A stretch of DNA of 64,000 bases from PHAA01 sp034927445 (GCA_034927445.1 JAYFPZ010000003.1:193789-257788); one strand, 5' to 3'; shown: positions 26,541-34,780, counted from the stretch's first letter. A program made the numbers and translations. Notes: a model not told the origin generated them from the letters alone.

Positions 26541-27515
26541 TTATTTCAACATACTCACAAAGGCCTCCAGCCTCATACGGGAACGGGCATCCATTTTACC
26601 GGGCTTGTCTCCTTCCAGAGTCAAAAAAGGCAGTTTAAGCTGCTGACGGTAGATTATATCTTCTATCTGCCGGAAGCAAAAGGTTTGCGTATAATGAATA
26701 ATTCCATCCACCTTGCGCAAATCCAACTGCTGCCAAATGTCTTCCAGGCGTGCAAACGCACCGTAAGGGTAAGTATAAAGACAATACTGCTCTACCATAT
26801 CGTCGGTGGCAAAGGGCATGGAAAATTGACGCTGGACTTCATTATAAACCACCCTGGCCCCCATAGTTTCCAGCACAACATATAAATCAGTGAAGATTGG
26901 GGGCACTCCGATGTAAGCCAGTCTTATTTCGTCCCGGTATGGTCTTCGGGTTTTAACCGAGCTGATAAAATCGGTCAGCTCACGCTGGTATTGCCTGGGA
27001 TCACCGTTAAAATCGCTGGAGGATACCAGATAATAATGATTTTCCCATCCGCTCACCAGATTGTCCTGCCAGGTCAACCGGTCAACTTCACTGCATAAAG
27101 CCCGGATTTTATCCAGATCAGCTTTCACCTGCCGTACTTTTTCCCAGTCAACCCCGAACAATTTTATTAGCTTGTCTATCTGCTGCCGCAGGCTCTCGGG
27201 GTCACGGTCAAAAGGATACGCGAAGGGTATAATATTCAGATTTTGCAACTGCAGGGTTTCCATCAAAGCAAGGGTATTGCTGCAATCCCCTTGCATCACG
27301 GCTATTACCGCCTCCAGGTCATTTTCCAGCGCAACCGCATAAAGACCTTTAATCCAGCCACAGGTATTGCGCGGATACCCGGCGTCTTCGGCCAGATCCA
27401 CCAACTGGCGTGCCCTTTCCGAATTGATGAAGATATTGTTTAAATCCACTGGCACCTTGTCCGCGGCCAGTATAACCTCTACCGGTACACTGGTAGTAAA
27501 GCCAACTTTGCCCAT
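26541..27515 (-). CDS. HgdB/YjiM-like 2-hydroxyacyl-CoA dehydratase D-component family protein
   Basis: About 324 residues from ATG 27515 (GAGGG 9 nt upstream); the longer frame up to 27695 overlaps murI and is not family-like. Features of the family are seen: MGKVGFTTSVPVEVILAAD at the N-terminus, a CGW motif, GDCSNT and QTFCFRQ near the C-terminus, offering Fe-S cysteine ligands. No separate alpha subunit is encoded nearby, so this is probably a single-subunit double-cubane-type or YjiM-like protein whose substrate is unknown. It is 14 nt upstream of its activase. Confidence 0.8.
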   Translation of the reverse strand: MGKVGFTTSVPVEVILAADKVPVDLNNIFINSERARQLVDLAEDAGYPRNTCGWIKGLYAVALENDLEAVIAVMQGDCSNTLALMETLQLQNLNIIPFAYPFDRDPESLRQQIDKLIKLFGVDWEKVRQVKADLDKIRALCSEVDRLTWQDNLVSGWENHYYLVSSSDFNGDPRQYQRELTDFISSVKTRRPYRDEIRLAYIGVPPIFTDLYVVLETMGARVVYNEVQRQFSMPFATDDMVEQYCLYTYPYGAFARLEDIWQQLDLRKVDGIIHYTQTFCFRQIEDIIYRQQLKLPFLTLEGDKPGKMDARSRMRLEAFVSMLK

Positions 27516-27528
27516 TCCTGTCTTCCCT

Positions 27529-28329
27529 CTAATCAAGCACGATCTTATCGACTTTGCCGATAACTTCACCCAGCAGCATTCGTCCCACTTCATAAAATGA
27601 TTCGGGACTGCCGCTGACATAAAACTCCCTATGGCCGTCAATGCTGTTTTCGTTAAGCAAATTACGATGGAACAATATTTCTGCCAATTCTTCAACGGTT
27701 TCGCTGGCGGGGTCTACCAAAGCCACGTTTTGACCGGCATACTCGCTTATCACCGGAGCCAGAAATGGATAATGGGTGCAGCCCATTACCAGAGTGTCAA
27801 TTCCCGCTTGTAGAAGCGGGCTGACATATTCCCGAACCGTTAGAACCGTCTCCTCCCCGGTTAACTGACCAGCTTCCACCAGGGGTACAAACCTGGTGCA
27901 GGCCGCGGAAAAAGTCTCATAATGGGGAGCAATCGCTTTGATACTTTTAGTATAAGAACCGCTGTTTATCGAGGCCTGAGTAGCGATAATTCCAATCTTG
28001 CCGTTTTGGGTGGTTTGCACCGCGGCCCGGGCTCCCGGTTTCACTACTCCCAATAGAGGCAGGGGGCAGTCTTTTTCCATCTCAGGCAGGGTTACCGAGG
28101 AATGGGTTCCGCAAGCCACCACAATAGTCTTTACCTCACGATCTAATAAAAAGCCCACAATGTCATGCGCATATTTAAACAACTCTTCCCGGCTCTTGGT
28201 TCCATAAGGCACATGCAGGGTATCCCCGTAATATACAAAGCTTTCATGGGGCAACCGCTTAAGCAGCGCTTTCACCACGGTCAGCCCTCCTACCCCGGAA
28301 TCAAAAATACCGATGGGCTTGTTCTTCAA
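27529..28329 (-). CDS. murI: Glutamate racemase
   Basis: About 266 residues. It contains GIFDSGVGGLTV, GDTLHVPYG and the second catalytic motif MGCTHYPFL. The first catalytic motif reads VACGTHSS rather than the usual ACNTAS. I chose TTG 28329 (GAGGTG upstream, family-like length) over the more distal ATG at 28386. The enzyme makes D-glutamate for peptidoglycan. It begins the murI-dehydratase-activase-fumarase run. Confidence 0.93.
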   Translation of the reverse strand: MKNKPIGIFDSGVGGLTVVKALLKRLPHESFVYYGDTLHVPYGTKSREELFKYAHDIVGFLLDREVKTIVVACGTHSSVTLPEMEKDCPLPLLGVVKPGARAAVQTTQNGKIGIIATQASINSGSYTKSIKAIAPHYETFSAACTRFVPLVEAGQLTGEETVLTVREYVSPLLQAGIDTLVMGCTHYPFLAPVISEYAGQNVALVDPASETVEELAEILFHRNLLNENSIDGHREFYVSGSPESFYEVGRMLLGEVIGKVDKIVLD

Positions 28330-28558
28330 ACTCTTCACCTCAGTTAAAATAATAACCTTAAACAAATACAATAAATACTGTAACACTTTTACCCTGCATA
28401 TTCCAGTAGAAGGCGTCTTGCCCCGTCAATCCATTTATTTTTAAAATCTTTCAATCCGGCATCCCGCATTAATCTTCCCGTTTAAGAAAATAAGGAGACA
28501 GCAGGCGCTCAAACTGCTTCTCCCCGAAATTTATTGCAAGTTATTTATTTGCTTCGTT

Positions 28559-29146
28559 CTATTGGTTTAAAGCCTGAACGGGCTGGGCTACATCGACTAC
28601 TCCTCCTATAGCAGTAACCTTTTCACCGTTAATTAAGAAGCTGACTTCTTTGACACTGGAAAACTGGCCTAAAGTGTGGGCAACCGCCTGAACCATCAGC
28701 CTGCCCTGTTCTTTGTCAATCTGGTTCGCTTCACCGCTTAGATCAACAATACAAAGCCCATCCGGTTTAATGTTGATATCCAACAATCTGGTACCTGCGG
28801 GAAATACAGCTGTATACCCCGAATCAACCGGGCCTTTGATAAGCTCCTGCATGGTCTGCCGGGCAATACCTTCTACTTTCCCTATTTTTCGTTCCTCAGC
28901 CGCTAATTTTGGCTGCTGGGCATCAATAAAATAGAGCTTAATCGTGATCATTTCAGCCGGTTCCTGGGCGTCATTGGCAGGTGTTACCTGGGCGTCGCTA
29001 TTTTGCCCGGTTTTATCGGTACTGGTCGGTATCTTAAATATATCTTTCCAGCTGTCAAGGCTGCTGTCTACCTTGGCACATCCGCCGCACAAGAGACAAA
29101 CAGCCACAATCATCAGTGCCAGTACCATAACGATTTTCTTGGTCAT
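28559..29146 (-). CDS. GerMN domain lipoprotein
   Basis: 195 residues. An N-terminal lipoprotein signal peptide ends in the lipobox LCGGC (Cys23). The C-terminal 120 residues match the GerMN (sporulation/spore germination) domain, with ITIKLYFIDAQQPKL and a LINGE-type ending. GerM-like proteins act outside the membrane in sporulation or envelope processes. The gap to murI (28330-28558) shows no gene. Confidence 0.85.
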   Translation of the reverse strand: MTKKIVMVLALMIVAVCLLCGGCAKVDSSLDSWKDIFKIPTSTDKTGQNSDAQVTPANDAQEPAEMITIKLYFIDAQQPKLAAEERKIGKVEGIARQTMQELIKGPVDSGYTAVFPAGTRLLDINIKPDGLCIVDLSGEANQIDKEQGRLMVQAVAHTLGQFSSVKEVSFLINGEKVTAIGGVVDVAQPVQALNQ

Positions 29147-29267
29147 TATTACATACCTCCCCTACAACTTCCTAATAATAATACGTGGACAGTCCTGTAT
29201 TTATGCCTAAAATTGCCCCTTTTCAATTGCCGCCGTTTTTGGTAATCTTCAGCAAAGGAGTGATAAT

Positions 29268-30143
29268 ATGCGCTATGAGGGAACCATATTCCGTCCTCCC
29301 AGCGAGGCCTACAGTCTTCTCATTCAGGCTACTATCGGATGTCCGCACAATAAATGCACATTTTGTTCGATGTATAAGAATTCCCGCTTTCGCATCAGAC
29401 CGGTAGCAGAGATTAAGGAAGACCTTAAGCTCGCACGGGATCATTATGGTGAATATATCGAATCTATCTTTTTTCCTGATGGCAATACCATCATCATGAA
29501 AACCGATCAGCTGGTAGAAATTTTTAAATATGCCCACGAGATTTTTCCTGAGTTGCAGCGAATTACAATCTATGGCTCCGCTCGCTTTGTTAACAAAAAA
29601 AGTCAAGCCGACCTGATTTTATTGAAAGAGGCTGGTTTAAGCAGGATTCATATGGGGATGGAAAGCGGTGATGATATTACCCTGCAGAGAATAAAAAAGG
29701 GAACTACCGCGGCAGAAATAATCGAAGCCGGGTTAAAGTTGAAAGCAGCCGGTATTCAAACCAGTGAATATTATCTGGTCGGCATAGCCGGGCGGGCGAG
29801 ATGGAGAGAACACGCAGAGAACAGCGCCCGGGTTCTCAGTGCTATCAGTCCTGATTTCATCAGGTTAAGAACCTTTGCGCCGGAGCCGGGCACCCCGATC
29901 CTGGAAGAGATTGAATCCGGGGCTTTTCAATATCTGACCCCCCATGAGGCCCTGCGCGAAATTCGGGTTCTGATCGAAAACCTGAATTGTGACAACAGCG
30001 TGGTCTTAAGCGATCACATCACCAACTACTGGAATATAAACGGGCTGATTCCACGGGACCGCGATAAAATGCTGGCAGAACTTGATAAAGCACTGCAAGT
30101 CGAGGAACATCTTTTTCCCGTCCCCGACTTGCACCACCGTTAA
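29268..30143 (+). CDS. Radical SAM protein of unknown function
   Basis: 291 residues. The cluster motif is CPHNKCTFC, that is CX4CX2C rather than the common CX3CX2C, as in an uncharacterised Elp3-like radical SAM family of anaerobes. Further landmarks are the FFPDGNT strand, the GMESGDD motif and LVGIAGR. AAAGGAG lies 7 nt before ATG 29268. It is a single gene between convergent and divergent neighbours; the substrate is unknown. Confidence 0.85.
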   Translation: MRYEGTIFRPPSEAYSLLIQATIGCPHNKCTFCSMYKNSRFRIRPVAEIKEDLKLARDHYGEYIESIFFPDGNTIIMKTDQLVEIFKYAHEIFPELQRITIYGSARFVNKKSQADLILLKEAGLSRIHMGMESGDDITLQRIKKGTTAAEIIEAGLKLKAAGIQTSEYYLVGIAGRARWREHAENSARVLSAISPDFIRLRTFAPEPGTPILEEIESGAFQYLTPHEALREIRVLIENLNCDNSVVLSDHITNYWNINGLIPRDRDKMLAELDKALQVEEHLFPVPDLHHR

Positions 30144-30317
30144 CCAGGGGAACAAGGGGACAAAAAACCTGCCCCCTTGTCCCTCAAAAATAGGCAGAAA
30201 ACCAGGAAACCTTTCTATGGTCGGAAAGGTCTCCTGGCTTGAACCTGAATCCTGTGGTAAATATATATGATGGGAGAGATCATATATCTAAATTAATTAG
30301 GATTGGGTTACTATGTG

Positions 30318-30341
30318 AGGCGTAAATTTACGCCTTTTTTT
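30318..30341 (+). terminator. Intrinsic terminator
   Basis: AGGCGTA-AATT-TACGCCT is a perfect stem followed by seven T on the plus strand. It would end the radical SAM transcript. The 30144-30317 stretch before it holds two further imperfect hairpins but no gene. Confidence 0.8.
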
Positions 30342-30367
30342 ATCAAACTCCTAGCATAATAATGTAA

Positions 30368-31429
30368 TTATTTTACATAAGGAGTTACGATCCATTTCAA
30401 GCAGTTATCTTTCTTACCGCCAAAGATGTCATACCCTTTGACTATATCGTTCAATGGAGCATGATGGGTGCCTAGGAAATCGGTGCTGATCTTACCTTTT
30501 TGGATGAGTTTGATCAATTCGGGAATACGGTTGGCGTTCACCAGACCCATTGAGATTCTAATATTTTTAATCCACAAATTTTTCATGTCAAGTTCCTGGG
30601 CTCTTTCAAATACGCCGATAAAGGAAACCCGGCCACCTGCCCTGACAGCATCTATGGCCATATCATAGGTCGGTTTGAAACCATTGGCTTCAATAGTAGC
30701 GTCGGCACCGCGACCTGAAGTCCGCTCCCTGATAGCATCGCCAACATTATCTACTTTAAGTGGATTAATGCCCACATCGGCAATACCGTTCTTGACCGCG
30801 AAATCCAGACGATCCTGGTTGATATCGACTGCGATAATCTCAGCCGGACCCCACAGCCTGGCGGTAGTCATAGCGCACATGCCCACCGGGCCGCCACCCA
30901 TTACGGCTACCGTGTCGCCGGGCTCAATCGCGGCGTTTTCGGCTCCGAAATAACCAGTGGATAGAATATCGCCGACATAGAGAACATTCTCTTCAGTCAG
31001 ACCTTCCGGGATGGTGAACATACCCAGATTGGCATGGGGAACCCGGACGTATTCGGCCTGGCAGCCATCGATCATGTATCCGAAAATCCAGCTGCCAGTT
31101 GTACAATGTGAATATACGCCCCTTACACAGTAGAAGCACTCTCCGCACTGGGTAACACAGGAAACTGCTACCTTGTCTCCTACTTTGTTGTTCCGAACTG
31201 AAGGACCTACTTCTACAACTTCGCCCACGAACTCATGCCCGATGATTCTTCCCGGTTCAACTTCCGGCATGCCGCCATGCCAAATATGAATGTCAGTTCC
31301 GCAAATAGTTGAGGTGGTTACACGTACTATAGCATCATCGGGTTCAATAATTTTCGGTACCGGTACGTCCTTAAGGCCTATTTTCTCGGGTCCATCATAA
31401 ACTAACGCTTTCATAGTATCACTCATCAA
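30368..31429 (-). CDS. Zinc-dependent medium-chain alcohol dehydrogenase (copy 1)
   Basis: 353 residues, 60-70% like copy 2 by eye. Catalytic zinc ligands resemble the TBADH secondary-alcohol type: Cys in TICGTDIH, His in IIGHEF and Asp in GDILSTGYFG. A structural-zinc cysteine set is present in CVTQCGECFYCVRGVYSHC, and the dinucleotide fold shows GGGPVG. It probably oxidises or reduces an alcohol/aldehyde pair with NAD(P); the substrate is unknown. AAAGGAGG precedes the start. Three leader elements (E1-E3) lie upstream, so expression probably depends on antitermination. Confidence 0.92.
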   Translation of the reverse strand: MMSDTMKALVYDGPEKIGLKDVPVPKIIEPDDAIVRVTTSTICGTDIHIWHGGMPEVEPGRIIGHEFVGEVVEVGPSVRNNKVGDKVAVSCVTQCGECFYCVRGVYSHCTTGSWIFGYMIDGCQAEYVRVPHANLGMFTIPEGLTEENVLYVGDILSTGYFGAENAAIEPGDTVAVMGGGPVGMCAMTTARLWGPAEIIAVDINQDRLDFAVKNGIADVGINPLKVDNVGDAIRERTSGRGADATIEANGFKPTYDMAIDAVRAGGRVSFIGVFERAQELDMKNLWIKNIRISMGLVNANRIPELIKLIQKGKISTDFLGTHHAPLNDIVKGYDIFGGKKDNCLKWIVTPYVK

Positions 31430-31514
31430 TAAATACCTCCTTTATTTTTGGAAATCATTTAAGCTGTAGCTAAATCAATCAAATCTTTTTTCTGGCCTGT
31501 CCCCCTCCTTCCAT

Positions 31515-31616
31515 AAAAAAGACCGATATCTTTATGTATCAACCCGTTGGCCGAGTCTGCCCACAAAAACATAGGTCTACTTCGGAGCTACCATCAGGTC
31601 TCTCCTAAATCCACCG
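31515..31616 (-). promoter_or_regulatory. Leader element E1 (conserved hairpin plus intrinsic terminator)
   Basis: Reads on the minus strand. A conserved 5' part GGTGGATTTAGGAGAGACC folds GGAG..ACC with GGT..CTCC (31584-31605); then CCGAAGTAGACC leads into a long hairpin (31521-31536 with 31562-31577) ending in six T. It is the copy nearest the first dehydrogenase. Confidence 0.8.
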
Positions 31617-31636
31617 TATTATTACTTTTAACAGGA

Positions 31637-31690
31637 TTATCCTGTTAAAACTCTAATAAAAGCGCGATGCATCCAAAAATATTTTGTTGA
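31637..31690 (-). pseudogene. Relic of a DUF2294 gene 3' end (between E1 and E2)
   Basis: In frame, the minus strand reads YFWMHRAFIRVLTG then stop. The intact gene ends DFWMHVVVFDKVLTE then stop, and the DNA shares ATGCATCCAAAAAT. This is a remnant of a deleted third DUF2294 copy, implying that the tandem leaders once each preceded a gene. Confidence 0.7.
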
Positions 31691-31708
31691 AACTTTAGCC
31701 TTTAACCT

Positions 31709-31794
31709 AAAAAAAGACCTATATCTTCATGGTTTATCCATAAAAACACAGGTCTATCTCAGCGGCCGCCCTAAGGTTTCCCCTAAATCTACCG
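31709..31794 (-). promoter_or_regulatory. Leader element E2
   Basis: Same organisation as E1: GGTAGATTTAGGGGAAACC, then TAGACCTGTGTTTTT pairing with GAAGATATAGGTC and a seven-T tract. The small upstream hairpin is the least regular of the six copies. Confidence 0.75.
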
Positions 31795-31911
31795 TATTAT
31801 TTTCCTTTATTTAAAACACCGATTATTAGCATTAAATGGCAATTTTTATGAATGCAAGCTTACAGGGTTTACCTGCATTCAAAAGCTGTTTATTGAATAT
31901 CTTTAATCAAT

Positions 31912-32007
31912 AAAAATGACCTATATTTTCATGTTCCGCAACCGGGTTTGCCCACAAAAACACAGGTCTATTTCCGAGCCACCCAGAGGTTTCTCGTTAA
32001 TCTACCA
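31912..32007 (-). promoter_or_regulatory. Leader element E3
   Basis: GGTAGATTAACGAGAAACC, small hairpin CGAG..CTCG (a covarying C-G pair relative to the G-C pair of E1), then TAGACCTGTGTTTTT pairing with GAAAATATAGGTC before a T-rich tract. It lies 22 nt past the DUF2294 copy-1 stop. Confidence 0.8.
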
Positions 32008-32028
32008 TTTATTAACTTAGCCAATCTG

Positions 32029-32448
32029 TTATTCAGTTAAAACCTTATCAAACACAACTACATGCATCCAAAAATCGTTTTCGGCCTCTATCATATAAGT
32101 CTGATGAATAGCTTTGGTATCGAATAAGGTCTCAAAATACGGCATGTTATCGATCGAATGCTGTTTGGCCACCTGCATTCGAGCATTGTTAACCAAGTCT
32201 TTTCCAGCCATGGTCCCTACAATATACTTTTCCGGTTCAGTTAAAAAACCTTCACCCCTGATAATAAGCATGTCTTCCCAGATGATAATCTTGGTATGGT
32301 CCACACCCTTGCCAAGTTTCTGCTTGAAATATTTCTCCATATAGATTTTCAATTCATGTTGTAATTGCTTGCGCTGGCGATCATTCAATTTCGGAGGTGG
32401 GATCTTTTCTGAACTATTTCCCTGCATATTCAGCTTATACATAGGCAA
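32029..32448 (-). CDS. DUF2294 family protein (copy 1)
   Basis: 139 residues. It matches DUF2294 (PF10057) as I recall it: an N-terminal helix rich in Lys/Gln (RQRKQLQHELKIYMEKYFKQ), KIIIWEDMLIIRGEGFLTEP, then a second helix and the ending FWMHVVVFDKVL. Pfam relates the family to a sodium-translocating membrane-potential system (MpsC), but no membrane segment is present here. It is about 75% identical by eye to copy 2 and always precedes a dehydrogenase with a leader element on each side. Confidence 0.75.
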   Translation of the reverse strand: MPMYKLNMQGNSSEKIPPPKLNDRQRKQLQHELKIYMEKYFKQKLGKGVDHTKIIIWEDMLIIRGEGFLTEPEKYIVGTMAGKDLVNNARMQVAKQHSIDNMPYFETLFDTKAIHQTYMIEAENDFWMHVVVFDKVLTE

Positions 32449-32498
32449 ATATTTCCTCCCTCAATTCCCTCTTTCTCTAATTTAAATATTTGGGGGAT

Positions 32499-32582
32499 AA
32501 AAAATACCAACACCTTTACAGCAAAATTGTAAAAACATTGGTATATTGCGAGCCACCTTACCGGTTTCTCTCTTATCCACCA
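32499..32582 (-). promoter_or_regulatory. Leader element E4
   Basis: GGTGGATAAGAGAGAAACC, small hairpin GAG..CTC, then TATACCAATGTTTTT pairing with AAGGTGTTGGTA and six T. The terminal U-A pair replaces the G-C of E1, a compensatory change. It lies between a strong promoter and DUF2294 copy 1. Confidence 0.8.
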
Positions 32583-32619
32583 TTAGATTTCCGTTCACAA
32601 ATATACTATCACTTTGAAA

Positions 32620-32648
32620 AGTATAATTTTTTATATGCAACCTGTCAA
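32620..32648 (-). promoter_or_regulatory. Sigma-A promoter for DUF2294 copy 1 / dehydrogenase copy 1 unit
   Basis: TTGACA (32643-32648) and TATACT (32620-32625) with a 17-nt spacer on the minus strand. Transcription would start about 30 nt before leader E4. Confidence 0.85.
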
Positions 32649-32837
32649 TGTAAAATTTTCACACTAATTTATAGGGGAACATTAAAAAAAACATTAAAAA
32701 CAATGGCTGAAAAATCTTATTTTTATTGTATTGAGAGCTTAAGCTTGTTTCATTGTATGATAAAAACCAAATAATATTTATATTTTATTTGGTTATAAAA
32801 ATACTTTTTTTTGGTTATTAAATAAATAAATTTGTTA

Positions 32838-32870
32838 TTAGGTTAATATCCGATCAAAAACAATGCTAGA
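32838..32870 (-). pseudogene. Relic of a second DUF2294 gene 3' end
   Basis: The minus strand reads SIVFDRILT then stop, identical at its end to the last residues of DUF2294 copy 2 (VFDRILT). Upstream sequence is AT-rich decay. The rest of 32649-32934 contains no gene. Confidence 0.6.
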
Positions 32871-32934
32871 ATTTCTAATTTTTAATGTATAGTAATTAAT
32901 TTTTATAATTGATAAACCATTTGTCAAAAATTCA

Positions 32935-32970
32935 AAGCCGGCAAAACCTTTTCCTGGATTCTGCCGGCTT
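32935..32970 (-). terminator. Intrinsic terminator after dehydrogenase copy 2
   Basis: AAGCCGGCA pairs with TGCCGGCTT across an 18-nt loop on the minus strand, followed by a T-rich TGAATTTTTG. It lies about 67 nt past the dehydrogenase stop codon. Confidence 0.75.
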
Positions 32971-33037
32971 ATTATTACTGGTTTTTATGAGGTGATTAGT
33001 CTCACCAAATCAAGTCAATACAATAGTGAATGACTTA

Positions 33038-34096
33038 CTATTCCCAGGGAGTAACCAGCCATTTGAGACAGTTTTCCTTCTTATTGCCGAAGATATCGTA
33101 GCCGCGCATAATATCATTCAGTGGAGCTTTATGAGTACATAAGAAATTGGTGTTAAGTTTTCCCCGTTGAATTAGACTGATTAGCTCAGGCATTTTGTTC
33201 ATGGGGACAAATCCCCAGCCAAGCTTGATATTTTTAGCCCAGATTTTATCCATAGGCAATTCTACGGGCTTTTCATAAACGCCAATCGTAGACATGTTGC
33301 CGCCGCCTCTTACACATTCCAAGGCCAAATCAAAGGTCGGTTTGGCTCCTACACACTCGATGGTTTTATCTGCACCCCGACCGCCGGTCATTTCTTTAAT
33401 AACCTCAGGGACATTAACCTCATTTGGATTGAGTCCGATATCAGCTATTCCTTCTTTTACACATACATCCAGTCTGGATTGAACCGTATCAATTGCAATA
33501 ACCAGCGAAGGTCCCCACAGCTTTGTAGTTGCCATACAGCACATGCCAACCGGCCCGGCACCGACCACTGCAACCACATCCCCGATTTTTATGTCCGCAT
33601 TCTCTGCTCCGAAATACCCTGTGGATAAAATGTCGCCGGTAAACAGTACATCTTGTTCGGTTAATCCCTCGGGAATGTTATAGGCGTAATTATCTGCTCC
33701 GGGCATCAGTACATATGTGGTTTGACAGCCTTCTTGTCCATATACCCCGAAGCATCCGTATCTTGGAGTAGAACAATGTGCATAAAGGCCTTGTTTGCAG
33801 TACCAGCACTCCCCACAAAAGGCCACACATGATGAGACCACCTTGTCGCCAACTTTTAATCTTTTTACGGCGGGACCGGTCTCCACTATTTCAGCACAAA
33901 ATTCATGACCGACTATTATAGGATATCTGACATCAGCCATACCGCCATGCACGATATGAATATCGCTTCCGCAAATCGTTGATAAAGTTACCTTGCCGAT
34001 GCAATCGCCCGGCTCAACAATTTTGGGGACTGGAACATCATCCAAACCATAATTGCCTGGTGAACGATAAACAAGAGCCTTTTGAGTTTCTGCCAT
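33038..34096 (-). CDS. Zinc-dependent medium-chain alcohol dehydrogenase (copy 2)
   Basis: 352 residues, paralogue of copy 1. Catalytic ligands Cys in TICGSDIH, His in IVGHEFCAE and Asp in GDILSTGYFG; structural-zinc cysteines in CVAFCGECWYCKQGLYAHC; coenzyme loop GAGPVGMC. AGGAGGGT lies before ATG 34096. It is downstream of DUF2294 copy 2 and leader E5 and ends at a terminator, so it is the last gene of a two-gene unit. The substrate is unknown; secondary or long-chain alcohols are possible. Confidence 0.92.
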   Translation of the reverse strand: MAETQKALVYRSPGNYGLDDVPVPKIVEPGDCIGKVTLSTICGSDIHIVHGGMADVRYPIIVGHEFCAEIVETGPAVKRLKVGDKVVSSCVAFCGECWYCKQGLYAHCSTPRYGCFGVYGQEGCQTTYVLMPGADNYAYNIPEGLTEQDVLFTGDILSTGYFGAENADIKIGDVVAVVGAGPVGMCCMATTKLWGPSLVIAIDTVQSRLDVCVKEGIADIGLNPNEVNVPEVIKEMTGGRGADKTIECVGAKPTFDLALECVRGGGNMSTIGVYEKPVELPMDKIWAKNIKLGWGFVPMNKMPELISLIQRGKLNTNFLCTHKAPLNDIMRGYDIFGNKKENCLKWLVTPWE

Positions 34097-34193
34097 TTTA
34101 ATACCCTCCTTAATTTTTTAAATATTCACGTACCTAGCTGTCTTGTTTTCGCGAAAAATCTTTGTTTTTACTGACTACCTCCTTTCCCCCCCC

Positions 34194-34293
34194 AAAAAAT
34201 GACCAATATTCTTATGCTTCCGCCGCTGTAGTGCTCTGCACAAAAACATTGGTCTACTTCGGAGTCACCGTCAGGTATCTCCTAAATCTCCCA
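34194..34293 (-). promoter_or_regulatory. Leader element E5
   Basis: GGGAGATTTAGGAGATACC, small hairpin GGAG..CTCC, CCGAAGTAGACCAAT, then a long hairpin closing with ATTGGTC and six T (the CAAT/ATTG pairs covary with CTAT/ATCG in E1). Located between DUF2294 copy 2 and dehydrogenase copy 2. Confidence 0.8.
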
Positions 34294-34319
34294 AAATATC
34301 AAGTTTCGGCGTAATTTAA

Positions 34320-34739
34320 TTAGGTCAGGATTCGATCAAAAACCATGACATGCATCCAGAAATCATTCTCAGCTTCTACCCAATAGCTCTGGTGAAGCAC
34401 CTTAGCCCCTAATAATGTCTCAAAATATGGTACATTATCAATGGCATGCTGTCTGGCCACATGCATCCGTGCGTTATTGACGACATCTTTCCCCGCCGTT
34501 GTTTCAACAATATACTTCTCCGGTTCAGTCAAAAACCTTTCACCCTGAATAATCAGCATATCATCCCATATAATTATCTTGGTATAATCAACACTTTTGC
34601 CCAGCTTTTGTTTAAAATATTTTTCCATATAAATTTTCAATTCGTGCTGCATCTGTTTACGCTGCCGTTCATTCAGGCGCTGGCCATTGTTTGTCTCATC
34701 TGAACTCTCGCGCAATCTCATATTATAAACAAATGACAT
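34320..34739 (-). CDS. DUF2294 family protein (copy 2)
   Basis: 139 residues, paralogue of copy 1. Shared core: RQRKQMQHELKIYMEKYFKQ, KIIIWDDMLIIQGERFLTEP and the ending FWMHVMVFDRILT. The N-terminal 20 residues differ. It is the first gene after promoter and leader E6, with E5 and the second dehydrogenase downstream. Possible roles are regulator, metabolite sensor or accessory factor; nothing in the sequence decides. Confidence 0.75.
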   Translation of the reverse strand: MSFVYNMRLRESSDETNNGQRLNERQRKQMQHELKIYMEKYFKQKLGKSVDYTKIIIWDDMLIIQGERFLTEPEKYIVETTAGKDVVNNARMHVARQHAIDNVPYFETLLGAKVLHQSYWVEAENDFWMHVMVFDRILT

Positions 34740-34780
34740 GCAGTTTCATCCCTCCCCCTTTTTCCAATATCCTAAAAAAC

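Noticed and set aside
27516..27695. N-terminal extension of the HgdB-like protein
   Set aside because: It overlaps murI, lacks a ribosome site and reads unlike the family; the ATG at 27515 has a good site.
31515..32590. Regularly repeated elements as a CRISPR array
   Set aside because: Units are about 90-100 nt with variable spacing, are separated by genes, show compensatory changes and end in poly-T; there are no short identical repeats or cas genes.
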